Positions 12,112 through 23,254 of a stretch of 64,000 nucleotides of DNA are shown here, piece by piece (the first letter of the stretch is position 1; each line of letters opens with the position of its first letter). Both the position numbers and the translations under genes were made by a program. The DNA is from Torreya grandis (Eukaryota; Streptophyta; Pinopsida; Cupressales; Taxaceae). The notes under the pieces were generated by a model. That model searched no databases. It saw only the letters and a program-made list of their open reading frames with translations, and had not been told where the DNA came from. The stretch lies in the NCBI GenBank assembly GCA_037957365.1, contig JARHVA010003528.1, forward strand, positions 1,478,501 to 1,542,500. The letters are read 5' to 3'.

Positions 12112-14979
12112 ATGCATATGCCCCACTTGTATTTCATCATGTGTTATTAAGGTGTAATAAGGGATTGTTCCTAGAGAAAGAACATAAGAACACCTAACAT
12201 TGATGATAAAAAAATGTTATAGTATCTTAAAGCATAAAATAACTAAAATTAAATGACTAAAAAGAAAATAATTTAAAAGTAAATGACTGAAAAGTAAATG
12301 TGTGTGTACCTTGTTTTGCCTTTATATCTGGATGGTTATCTAATGTGTTGTTAGTTTTGATTGTGTAGGCCATAGAGACTACTTTCATCAAACCCGAGAA
12401 TATAAAATTAAAGAGTAAAAATAAATAAATGCAGAAATCTAAGATAACTGGTGTTATGTAGATGGTACATACTTGGGAATTTGACAAGATGGGGTGACAA
12501 GTGCTATGTTAGACCAAATTACAAAGTCAAAAAAACAAGAGTAAATCAAGTAACCAAAAATACAAATCTACTAAAGACTAAAGACTCAAACAAGTAAACC
12601 TTAAGTAAGAAAGGAAAATTCACCAAATTAAACCAAGAATATATGTCAAAAAAGGTGGTAATCAAACATCAAATGTAAAATGAGTAACAATCCTTAAATA
12701 AATATGGACAAGCAAAAAACAAAATGGTAAAACAACATTGAGGAGTGAGAAATAACAATCCTTATCTCACTCAATAATGGAAAAAAGGTACAAACTCAAA
12801 TGCCCATAGAATAAGGGTAGTAAAAAAATGACAAATTGTAAAATAAATCAAAAGATATATAAAAATGTAAATCTATGGTGTGAATAAATTAATCCATAAT
12901 TACTTAAACATGTTGTTTCAATCTAAGGATAAATAAAACTAAAACAAAGTAGTGCTAGCATGTTTTTAAGAGGTGAATAAGAAAGAAGTAATAGAAGAGG
13001 GAAAACAAATTTAGAATCATAATTTTCCTATAAAGGGGGTAAATAAAAATGGGTAGAGGGGAGAATGATTGAAAAACCAAAGTAGAGGAACTCTTTATCG
13101 AAGTTAAGACACTCAAATTAGGTTTTTCAAAACAAGAGGATTTTTGACCTTAAGGACTCTAAAGAACTTCTCTTAGCTGCACAAGTCTTAGGTCAATAAA
13201 TGTAGTATACAAGTCATCTAATGAAGTCTATATGCATGAAAATTAATACAGACCTACCTTCCCATAATGTGTTCCCTGTTCTTCAGGACCCTTTATAGAG
13301 TCATCAATTTAATATGAATATTGGGTATTTGCATGAGAAAGTAGGTAGAACTATAGATTTTGTTGAATTTTCCTATTCCAATATACTAGCCTACTACACC
13401 CTAATGGACTTCAACTTTGTGTGAGGCCAACTATGGAGTTTGAGACTTGATTAGAGATAGGAGATGTGTTTTTATTCATTTATTTTGGTGTGATTTTAAC
13501 TTCTAATATTTGTATGTGTTTTTATATATTATTGCCTTTTGTTTCAAATGATTTATATTTTAAATTTCTTGATGGTTTTTTATATTCCTCCTTGTTGGCC
13601 CCTAAATTTTTAATAAGTATTGTTCCATTTTTGGTGCATGGCATAGAAGGACCATTGTCCATTTTTGATGCAAGTACCATCATGGCACAAAAGGACCATA
13701 ACATAGGAGGACCATGGTGCATAGCTGACAGACATGAAAGGATAATGGTGCAAGAGAACTAATGTGAAAGGACCCAATCAAGAGATAATGTGTCATAAGG
13801 AACCTAATAATAAAAGACTCAAAACCAAAGTAGAAGACTAAGAGAGCACATGGTAAGTAGAGTGTGAGGGATGTGCAAGTATTTAGAAGATAAACTCAAG
13901 TAGGACACTTTAACCCCACTGATCATAGGTTTTATACTAGCCCATGAAGAATGTAACACTTAGACACCAAAATATAGCATAGAGCAAGGATCTAAGGGCC
14001 TAGTGGCTTGAGTCTAAAGGAAAAACTAATTTTAAAATCCATGGCTCTTATTTTGTTGAGATTATATGTGCCATCTATTCATGGTAGTTAGAATCATGAC
14101 ACTTGGTCAAGGCAAAACAAATATAAAAACCCCAATTGTAATCATTTGGATAGTGGTCTTTTGGGGAATAGAGATATAAAGTTTGTCTTGTAATTCAATA
14201 AGTGATTAATGAGAATTTAGTGTTTTCCATATTATGTTATGAATGATGAAATATTCTAAGTGTTGAATGATGAATGTATTTTGCTTCCAAGTCATGGGTA
14301 TCTTTTTATTTTATAACTAGTTAGTAATGGTAATCTTAGTTATATTAGTAGTTATATTAAGGACAATAAGGATAATAGTAGTATATCTATGGTATTTAAT
14401 GACCTTTTAAAACTTGTGATTTTTAAAAATAAACAAACAAACATTATGTTTCAAAACCTTCGAGAACTGTTCTTTCATTGCATACTTTGAGTGAGCATGT
14501 GAGACTTACCTCTCATGTGAAAGGGCCTATGTGCTAGTTTTTTGGGGAAAATCTTTAGTTCCAAAGTTGAAATAACTAAAATAACCCAACACTCCTCCAT
14601 ATGGATTTGAAAAACCAAACAGGGGTGTTAAATATGACTTTTATTTGAATACTTGGGACTTGGTTTCTAAAAGAGAGAACTTCAAAGAGCATGGGGTCTA
14701 AAATTCTCATAAATCTAGGTGAAATAAAAAATTTATCTTTACTTCGATCTTGTTTTATCTAATGTGGAGTGAAAGGAAAGGAAATCAAGAGGAATGAAAA
14801 ATAGAATAATTTGAATTAATTCACATCATGAAAAATGTGACAGAGTAAAAATGGATACAATGATAGTAAAGAGTGATTATTTATCTAAGATTAAGGTAAA
14901 TGAAGGAAAACATGATAAAATAGATTTTTGTGCAATTTCCATCTATCAAAACAATTAAAAGTTAAATTTATGAACAAGG

Positions 14980-15330
14980 ATCAAAAACATATTGAAAATA
15001 AGGAATGATGAGATGGTAATTTTATGAAGAATTCTAGGTCCTATCCATGGTCTTATACTATAACTCATAAAAGAGAAACCCATGAGGGTGCCGCAAATCA
15101 TGTGAAAAATAAATGGGATAAGAAATTTGGTATTTTTTGAGGAAGGCCAAGTCCTATTCAAGGTCTTACAATTCAACTCACAAAAGATAAATCCAAGGGA
15201 TCTAAAAAGTGTGTAAAAAGAGTATGAAAATAAATAAGACTATGGTGCATCATGAGAAAGATCATGTCCTATCCATGGTTTTACAATGCAAATCATGAGA
15301 GAAAGGAGATACCAAAAGACCAAAAAAGGA
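14980..15330. repeat. Tandem repeat, three ~113-bp units
   Basis: The motif GTCCTATYCAWGGTYTTAC recurs at 15038, 15151 and 15265 (spacing 113 and 114 bp). Each is followed by ACTCAYAAAAGA-like sequence. Units are clearly diverged. Confidence 0.7.
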
Positions 15331-15562
15331 AGGACTAAATATTTTTGAAAGAGGAAGTACTAATATAGAGGGTGAGACCTGTGCAAATATCCTACAAAAG
15401 GTGTTAGATAGAGAGTATATAGAAAGCATGAAAAGAAGGGAAGAATCTTACACTAACTTATATATCAAGGATGAGCATGTGAGAGACAAGCTTGTGTCTT
15501 GAAAGGTTTCTTGGAGTTAAATTAGTTTGGTATCATGTAATGGATAATTAGAGTGGGCATCT

Positions 15563-15712
15563 CAAGATACCCCAAGGGGTAAGTGGATGTAGGGATGGAC
15601 ATTACAAGATGCCCCAAAGTCTAAAATGATCATTGGGTGGGAATCACAAGATGCCCCAAAGGATAGAGTAATGTGTGGAGTGGAATTATAAGATGTCCCA
15701 AAATATGAAAAG
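15563..15712. repeat. Tandem repeat, 42-bp units
   Basis: Units start at 15563, 15605, 15647 and 15689 (the last partial). Each begins CAAGATGCCCCAAA or a close variant, with a GTGG-rich second half. The period is exactly 42 bp for three units. The array keeps a minus-strand frame open (period 14 codons), but no protein feature supports coding. Confidence 0.8.
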
Positions 15713-17459
15713 AATAAGAAAATATAGGAAAAGATAAAAGGTAAAGAGAACCCCATATAGTGTTTAAATGGATTCAAGTTATCCAAGAAGATTCTAATAG
15801 GGGACATGATTCTTGAAAGAAATGAAAATAATTCTAAGAAGAATAAATATAGAACTATATTGGCAAATAAAGAAAGTAGAAAGAGGTACAGAGTCAATTA
15901 GTTTGACTTAGTATATAAAATAGGGTATAAAAACTATATAGAGTTGAAAAGGTCAACCTACTATAGAAAACAAGGTCTAGAAATTATACAGAGCCGGTAG
16001 GGTTGACCTAGTATAGTAAGCAAGGGAAAAATAGATAGTTTGTAATAGACTGTGTCAATAGGAATGATTATGTACTAAAATAGGAAATATTTTAAAAGCA
16101 CTTTGAAAGCAATAAATGAAAGTAAACATACAATCAATTGGGCTAATGAGGTTAATCCAATTGAGGCACACAACATAAAACCTTGAACTAATGCTAGATA
16201 ATGCAATTTTTTATAGTATAACATATAATTAAACAAAGATCAAGTAGTCAAATTGGAAAGTAAAAGCTAACTAAGTGGTCATCTTGGATGTTGTTATATT
16301 ATTATAATATTATTTTATATTTGATAGGAAATTAGTTGTAAGCAAGGAACTAGAAAGCAATCTAAGGATGGTTTCAGTATGTTTAGGGTGAAATGGATCT
16401 ATATTGACAATGGTACAAGATTAGTATTGGGGCCTACCCCTCAATTCACACACTACAATGATAAGGGTGTTAGGTGATTAGTCAAAATATACCATTAACC
16501 ACATGTTTATACTTGTGTAGAAAACCAAGTTGGCTTCCCTATTGGTGATGAAATCAAAGTAGGTAGGCCTTTGGTATATAATTATTAAAATGATTTTTAA
16601 TATTTTGTGATTTGGTAGTATGTGCATAAAAGATAAAATAGTTTAACTAAATTCTATATTTAAAACCACCTAATTAGACTATGTAATCTATTATAAGTAT
16701 GCAAGTAATAAAAAAATGAAAGTGTGAGTTAATTACTAGCATATAAAGGTTAGTTATAACTTTAAAACATAGTACAAAGCCAATTTAGTTGACAGTGTAT
16801 GCAAAGAATATATAATAGGGTTGACAATGTCACCTATGTGATATGAAAGTAAGGGTCTAAAAATGAACTACATCGATATATTTGATCTAGTTTTCTAGAT
16901 AACATAAATAATATATAACTATGTCAATAGGGTCAACCTAATTGACTATACAGGGGAAGTTTTAAATACTAAAAAATGTGACAATAAAACTATAGCAAAT
17001 GATATAAATGATAAAAAAGGATATAAAATAACCTTGGTGGGTTGGAGGATGCAAATAAAAATAATATTGTTGTTGAAGTACCTTGATTTATACTTATAAA
17101 TTTTGATAACTATGTCAACTAGGTCAACCTAGCTTTGAAGTTCCTATTTGTTGAAAACCTAAAAATGTATAGGATCAATTGGGTTGACCTAGTATGCTAG
17201 ATTAGATGCCTAAAAATGTACAGGGTTGACTGGGTCAACATAGTATTCTAAACTAATGTCTAGAAAATCTATACAAACATAACGAAGTCATATTCATGTG
17301 ATTGTGTGTTAAACCTATGCACATAAGTTAGAACCTTTTTAATAGTGTCGACCCAATATTGAAAATATATAAAGAATAAAATGATGAAATAAGCAAAACA
17401 AAACCCATAAGGGTTAGATTCACATCAACTTCATTAGAATGTATACAATAAAAAATGCA

Positions 17460-18620
17460 TCATGTTTATAAATTAGTCCTAACTTGGAGAAGATAGAGCA
17501 TACTATACACTTTTGATTTGGGACACATTTTTAAAGTGAGAAGATGACCAATACGGGGATCCACTAGACCTAATTAAGGGATCTCTTACCACAATACACT
17601 ATGTTCGGGAGGGTTCCAAAGCCTTCACTCAAGTACAATAATGAAATAACCATAAGGGAGTCTTATGTTTTGATATCTCATTAAACTAATATCAAGTAAA
17701 GTAAATATAATTTAGTACTCACCAAAACTTGTGGAATAATATGAAGGGTTAGTAAACAATCAAAACATGCATATTATAATCTCAATTAAGCTATGTATGA
17801 TTAAGACCCTAATATATAGAATAAGAAGAGTAATATTATATGAAGCCAATACTTATGTTACTTTTATCTACTAAAGAGAGGAGCAAAGTTAGAGATTACT
17901 TACGTGAATGATGAACCTATCAAGACTAAATCTCTCCCTTGAACAAGGGGAATTTGCAAGAGGTTTTTATGGTTTGTAAGGATCACTAAGATAGGCCAAA
18001 GCATCTAAGACTTATCCACAAGACTAGATTATCTAAGTAGAAACCCTAAGCTAAGACTCCTCAAGTAGAACAATGGAATATTAGATTGTAAAGAAGTACA
18101 AGTGAATAATAACTCTTGATTGCATATGAAATAATGATGAAATGATCTTGTACAATATAAGAATATTTGACCTTAAACCCTTTTAAAAATCTTGGTCGAT
18201 AAGGTCAACCCAGTTGACGTAGCACAATTTTGAACAATTATTCACTACGTCATGAGCTAGGTCAGCCAAGAGCCAAACTAGTTCCTATGTGAAAATCACC
18301 CAAAACTATATAGGGTCAACCCAATCAACTTCTACCACCAACTGTCAAAAGGACTTAAGGTGAGGAAAAGAGGGATGGAAAGTGAAAATGATTAAAGGAG
18401 GGTGCAAAAGAGGAAAAATAGCTTAGGGAATGAGTTTTACGAGTTGGTTGGATTATTAATAAATGGAAATAAGGGAAAATAATACTATGAAACACTAATG
18501 ATCTTCCTACCCCTTTCCTAGTGCACCTCTTAGGGCATGCACTAAGAGCGATTGAGTCTTGATGGGTTCCTATAAGATGTAAAGTGTCACTATTTGATAA
18601 AATTTGAAAATATTATGTGT
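17460..18620. repeat. Right LTR of the LARD-like element
   Basis: Partner of 10955-12111. Starts TCATGTTTATAAATTAG and ends TATTATGTGT, next to the ATACA pentamer. W-box-like TTGAC cores lie at about 18205 and 18315. Confidence 0.8.
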
Positions 18621-18811
18621 ATACAAATGTAAATAATCACACAGTAATCCCATTGAAGTATATTCAAGCATGGAATGAGTTACGCAGTAGTGTGATGATG
18701 TTTGGTGAAAAGGAATACTTGCCAAAAGAAATCAGTTGCAGCATTGAGGATAAGAGTATGACAGTTGACAACAAGTGCCAAGATGAAGATAATGTAGTAA
18801 AAGTTACTAAA
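18621..18811 (+). pseudogene. Continuation of the gypsy pol after the nested insertion
   Basis: The frame from 18617 reads NVNNHTVIPLKYIQ. This looks like the end of a gypsy protease / linker that normally follows the EKDG stretch seen at about 10925. It stays open to 18811, the longest open stretch of this gypsy element. Joining across the nested element is off by one frame, so a frameshift has also occurred. No RT motif follows. Confidence 0.5.
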
Positions 18812-20015
18812 TAAATGAGAGATAAGGATGAAACATTATATAATCATTCTAAGGTGTTGATTTTAAGTAGTAAGGATTTGTTATAGTCAACCTATCATTA
18901 TGAGTTGTTATCAAAGGAACACTTGGAAGGGTTATTTTTAGACTTGGCTTATCACTTGTCCTTGATAAGGAGCATGGTGTATCTATAAAATTTTGTTAGT
19001 AATGTTGTTATGTTGAGAGAGGTTTTTATGGGTAATGAATTTTAAGAGGTTGATATTATTGTAGACAAGAATATGGAATAATAAAGAGTACCCTAATAGG
19101 GAGCAGATCCAAGCATAGAAAGGATAAACATGCAAGTGCAAGAGTGTAGCTTCATAGAATAAAAGAAGGAGAATGTTAATTTTAAATTTTGTGTTCCATA
19201 TTTAGGTTTTTTATAGGATAAAAAAAATATGTTGAATATTATCAGGTTTTAGATCAACATTTATAAAGGTAACCTCAAAGGAAGAGTCAATACAACCTTG
19301 GTCAAAAAACAAGAAGGTGTATATGTCACTCTTAGGCCTTGGAATCTAGGATGGTGTGATATTACATAGATGAAGTGAATAATAAATATAAATGTTGAGG
19401 ACAATAAAAATATAAGATTAATTTAACTTTCACGGAAAGTTCTTTTTGTACCTCAATAGTATGATGCAGGAGCATCATTACTTAACATGTGTTTATTTAG
19501 GCAATTTTTATTTGATCAAGTGTTTTTTGGTAAATTATAATATTAATTGTATTTTAGGGCAGTTTTTAATGTTTTCCAATTATCTAGGACTTATTAGGTA
19601 GGTTAGATTTTAAAATTGGAAATTTCCTACCAAATTCAATAATTTGAATTTTTGAATTTGTCAAGCATGGTTTAAGAATTTTATGAGCATTGAGGGATGA
19701 ATAAGATTGATATTTTTAATTAAAATACTTTAATAATCCATATTTATATATAATGGGCCTTATATCACATATGTACAATGAAATACACTTAGCGTATACT
19801 TTCAATGTTCTAAGCAGCATTTTGTGACTGTTAGAAGGTCAAAAGGCAGTTAGAGTAGTTATAGGCTATACGAAACTTGTAATTTATTACTTTGAGTAAT
19901 TTATTGGGATTAATTATAATTTAAAAGTTTTAAATATCCAAGGAAACAATTAAATAATGAAATTAATTCCTCATAATGGTAAAAAGTTGATTATAGTCCC
20001 TGTTTCCTACATGTG
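18812..20015. other. Remainder of the gypsy internal region, non-coding
   Basis: About 1.2 kb between the last protease-like residues and the 3' LTR. It has many stops in all frames and no RT, RNase H or integrase motif. It is probably the 3' untranslated part left after an internal deletion. No good polypurine tract was found before 20016. Confidence 0.5.
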
Positions 20016-20794
20016 TGCATTGGAGTAAGACTTTATGTGAATGTTCAATGAAGGAAACTCAATAAATATATGTTTCATACGTCCAATATGTCTTTGGTTA
20101 GTTTTTTATGAATTTTATGAAGGTTATAAATTATTTTTTTTAATTATTTCAATTTATTTTGTTTAATTTTAATATTGTAAACCCTAAATACCATGTTCTC
20201 TATATTGAATGAGACAAAATGCATTGTGTGTGTGAGGAAGAATTGTATGGAAGTTTGAATGAAACACAATAATTGTTGGTTATAACTTATTTGAATTTTT
20301 TAATAATTTTATAATAATTTTCCATTCATATTAGTCATATATTACTTATGGTAATGGTTCAAACCTTGTGGTAGTTTGAGTTTATACACACAGTCAGGTT
20401 GAAAACTTGAAACAAAAGTTAAACAAAGGCATTAAGGGTGGAATATAAGGATTTTAAAATATTTTATGGGTTGATAAAAAGTGTACTAAACCATAATATT
20501 ACTTTTAAACCATTCTTTGAAACCAAAATATCAAGAACTCTACTCTTAGGTCTGTGCAGGCTTGGTTAACCTGGAACTAGGGTTTTGAGAGACAAACTCA
20601 ACTTTCAAGCATTTCCACCATTATAAATTATTTTAAAAAATTAATTTTAAAGGGGTTAATTTTTAATAATATATTTTTAAATTTTTTAATGGGTTCATTA
20701 TGGTGGTGTACAGATATAAGCAATTACGTGTGTGATGGGTAAAAAGCCTAATTTGGCCCATATAGAGCATTGAAAGGGAATAAATAGTGACTTC
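20016..20794 (+). repeat. 3' LTR of the gypsy element, first part
   Basis: Matches 8197-8975 of the 5' LTR; for example GAGGAAGAATTGTATGGAAG occurs in both. It is broken at 20794 by the copia element. Together with 27474-27841 it gives 1147 bp. Confidence 0.85.
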
Positions 20795-21287
20795 TATCAA
20801 AGTTGTTGCCAGAATCTGGATAACGCAAGTGCAATGGAGATGTGATCACACAAGATGAACAAGTGCACACCACAAGATGTTAAATCAATTTGAAAATAAG
20901 AAGATAAATTGCACAAGACAAAATGGAGAAAACTAAAATCTGATTAACATGAAATGGCCAAAATGAAGAATACATATAGGAGAGCTAGTAAGTAACTCCT
21001 CCACAAATGGTGGTCAAAGCACCCCAAGAATATACTCCTCCACAAAAGGTGGTCAAAGCACCCTAAGAATAGACTCCTCTAAAAAAGGTGGTGACAAGGT
21101 GCTAAGAATAGAGAAGTAACTCCCATACCTGGAATAGCCAGTCAAAAGAGTCACTTATGACATTCTTATGACACACAATCTCCACATAAGCTAGCCTATC
21201 CCATGAATGTAGGAAAACTCCATGTATGCACAAATATATAATATTCCCTAATCAATAAATAGGGAAAAATAAAAACCTACACTAATA
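20795..21287 (-). repeat. 3' LTR of the copia element
   Basis: On the minus strand it starts TATTAGTGTAGG and ends CAACTTTGATA. The start abuts a short purine run (GAGGGG) and the end abuts the ACTTC duplication, which fixes both borders. It contains three tandem 39-bp units at 20995-21111. Confidence 0.92.
20995..21111. repeat. 39-bp tandem repeat, three units, inside the copia LTR
   Basis: Units at 20995-21033, 21034-21072 and 21073-21111, each starting ACTCCTC or ACTCCTCT and ending AAGAATAK. The first two units are close and the third is more diverged. The same array is at 27155-27271 in the other LTR, so it was present before insertion. Confidence 0.9.
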
Positions 21288-21509
21288 CCCCTCATAAGCG
21301 CAACTTAAGTGGGCAGTGTGGAAATAAAAAATGGGTCCTGACAACTAGGCCTATTGAGGTACCCATGTATAAATGCAATCTCCCATAAGATAGAGAAAAG
21401 GAGAAAACTCGTAGGAAAAAACTCCCGCCCCAAAAGAGAGACATAAAAGAAAATAAGAGGCTAGAAGGTCCCCCTTGAAGATGATGCTACTGCGAATGTA
21501 GACCACACC
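21288..21509 (-). other. Copia 3' untranslated region with polypurine tract
   Basis: Lies between the end of the RNase H frame and the 3' LTR. On the minus strand the last six bases before the LTR are GAGGGG (+21288-21293 region), a short polypurine tract in the expected place for plus-strand priming. Nothing else recognised. Confidence 0.6.
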
Positions 21510-23254
21510 CCAAGAAGAGCTCGTAGATGAATGAACTTACTCTTGGTGAAAGGTTTGGTGAAGATATATACAACCTACTCTGAAGACTAGAAAAATATCA
21601 AGTCAATGACCTGACTATGAATGAGCTCTTTAATGAAATGCATGTGAATTTCTATGTGCTTGGTCTGTTAGTGCTGAACCGGATTCCTACAAATCTGAAT
21701 GGTGCTCTAGTTGTCACAATAAATGATGGTGGGCTGCATGATAAGAATGCCAAACTTAGAAAGAATACCTTAAAGCCAAATAGCCTCAGTAGATGCATTA
21801 ATAACTCCATTATACTCTGCCTTTGTGGATGATATAGCAATAGCATTCTACTTCTTACTAGACCAATTGATATGACCAGAACCTAGAGAGAAATTGTAAC
21901 CAAAAGTGGACTTGTGAGTCTATGAATCACCAACCCAGTCTGAATCTATATATCCAACCAAGTCAACCTCTGTGCCAAATCTGTAATGAATCCCATATCT
22001 ATGTGAACCTTGTATGTAATGCAAGATCCTCTTAGTTGCTTTCAAATGTAGCTGATGGGGTTCCTGCATGAATATGAAGATAAGTCCCACTAAATATGAT
22101 ATGTCAGGCCTAGTGTGAGTCAAGTAGATGAGACTACCAATAAGTTGGTGATACCGAGTGGCACTAACCAATGGTGAAGAACAATCAGCCTCAAGCTTGA
22201 CTCTTAATAGAAAGTGAGTCAAAAATAGCTTGCAATCAGCCATGTGAAACTGAGCCAATAAGTCGAGAGCATACTTAGGATGTGCAAGAGAAATCTCTAA
22301 ATCTGATTATGAGATCTCGATGCCAAGGAAGTAGTGCAACAAACCCAAGTCTATCATGTCAAATCTATCCTAGAGAGATGCCTTCACTACTGCAATAGCT
22401 GATGAAGAACTCCTGGTGATCAAAGGTCATCAACATATATAACCAAAATCAAGATCGAATCATCTTGCCACAAGAAGTAGACATTAGGATCAGAATGACA
22501 CCTAGTGAAACCTATTATGAGAAGGAAGGAATCCATCTTGGCATACCAAGCCCGAAGGGCCTATTTGAGGCCATAGATAGATTTCTTAAGTTTGCATACT
22601 AAGGAAGAATCCTGAACAAATCTTGGTGATTGCTTTATGTAGATCTCTTCCTCTACCTCTCTGTGAAGAAAGGCACTCTTCACATCCATCTAATGCACAT
22701 TCCAACCATGTGTTATGGCAATAGCTAAGGTGAGTCGAATAGAAGTCATATTTGCAATGGGTGCAAAGGTCTCTAAGTAGTCAATGCCTGCCACCTGTGA
22801 AAAACTTTTGGTGACCAATCGCACCTTATACTTATCAATAGACCCATCTACTGCAAACTTGGTCTGATATATCAACCTACATCGAACCATCTTTCTTCCC
22901 TTAGGAAGTGAAGTCAAATCCCAAGTATGATTTTTGATTAAGGAAGAATATTCTTCCTCCATTGCACTATCCCACTAAGGTACCCCTGATGCCTCTCAAA
23001 AAGTCTATGGATTTGAAACTATAGAAAAGAAGGCATGTGGATCTCTCTAAAAACCCCCTAGTATGTCTATCATCTTCAGGATCTCTTGCCCAAGTGCCAG
23101 CACTCTCAAGTGTCTGTCTGGCCCAAAGTGGCCCAAAAGTTGGTGAGTCAAGTGCTAACTCCTCATCCTCTAACTGACTAGAGGTGGATGACACTGCATC
23201 ACTATCCTCGATATCTGAACTCGAAGAAGAAGAATATCTCTCTGGCTCAATAAC
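21510..23254 (-). pseudogene. pol: Copia reverse transcriptase and RNase H, decayed
   Basis: The RT start is clear at 22962-22690: a TWDLTSLPKGRK stretch, then DKYKVRLVTKSFSQVAGIDY and ETFAPIANMTSIR, the classic copia RT opening. The next block begins with stop-interrupted MDVKSAFLHREVEEEIYI. The catalytic YVDD is present at about 22428-22440, but the frame is lost one codon later. RNase H side: LIGSLIYLTHTRPDISY at about 22170, SDWVGD at 21920, then an AEYNG...EAIWL stretch and a degraded CDNxST stretch near 21715. KHIEIHMHFIKE and VVYIFTKPF mark the normal pol end at about 21510. Multiple frameshifts and stops make it non-functional. Confidence 0.92.

Larger units (their letters stand above)
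12112..17459. other. Internal region of the LARD-like element, non-coding
   Basis: Short open frames here have no recognisable domain. The region holds two tandem arrays (about 115 bp and 42 bp units, listed separately), loose repetition of AGGACCAT around 13640-13720, and many GGTTGACCTA/TAGGTCAACC motifs between 15900 and 17240. It may once have carried a coding region that has been wholly replaced by repeats. Confidence 0.6.
10955..18620. mobile_element. LARD-like non-coding LTR element nested in the gypsy coding region
   Basis: Two direct repeats of about 1.16 kb (10955-12111 and 17460-18620) flank 5.35 kb without recognisable coding sequence. The pentamer ATACA lies on both sides (10950-10954 and 18621-18625) as a candidate target duplication, and the gypsy protease reading resumes just beyond. 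With these boundaries the termini are TC...GT. A canonical TG...CA choice (10958-12116 and 17463-18625) gives no target duplication, so the ends are certain only to within about 10 bp. No primer site was recognised. LTR divergence is about 20% in the first 250 bp by eye. Large non-coding LTR elements of this kind depend on enzymes from other elements. Confidence 0.75.

Noticed and set aside
13466..13762. 98-codon open frame inside the LARD-like element
   Set aside because: No domain, hydrophobic low-complexity start, and part of it runs over loose AGGACCAT repetition.
10958..18625. TG...CA borders for the LARD-like element
   Set aside because: Canonical ends, but the flanks (CATCA and AATGT) do not match, whereas the TC...GT choice gives ATACA on both sides. 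Kept only as an alternative.
21617..21832. Plus-strand frames across the copia element (also 23525-23728, 23900-24163, 24380-24571)
   Set aside because: They are antisense to clear minus-strand pol and gag sequence.
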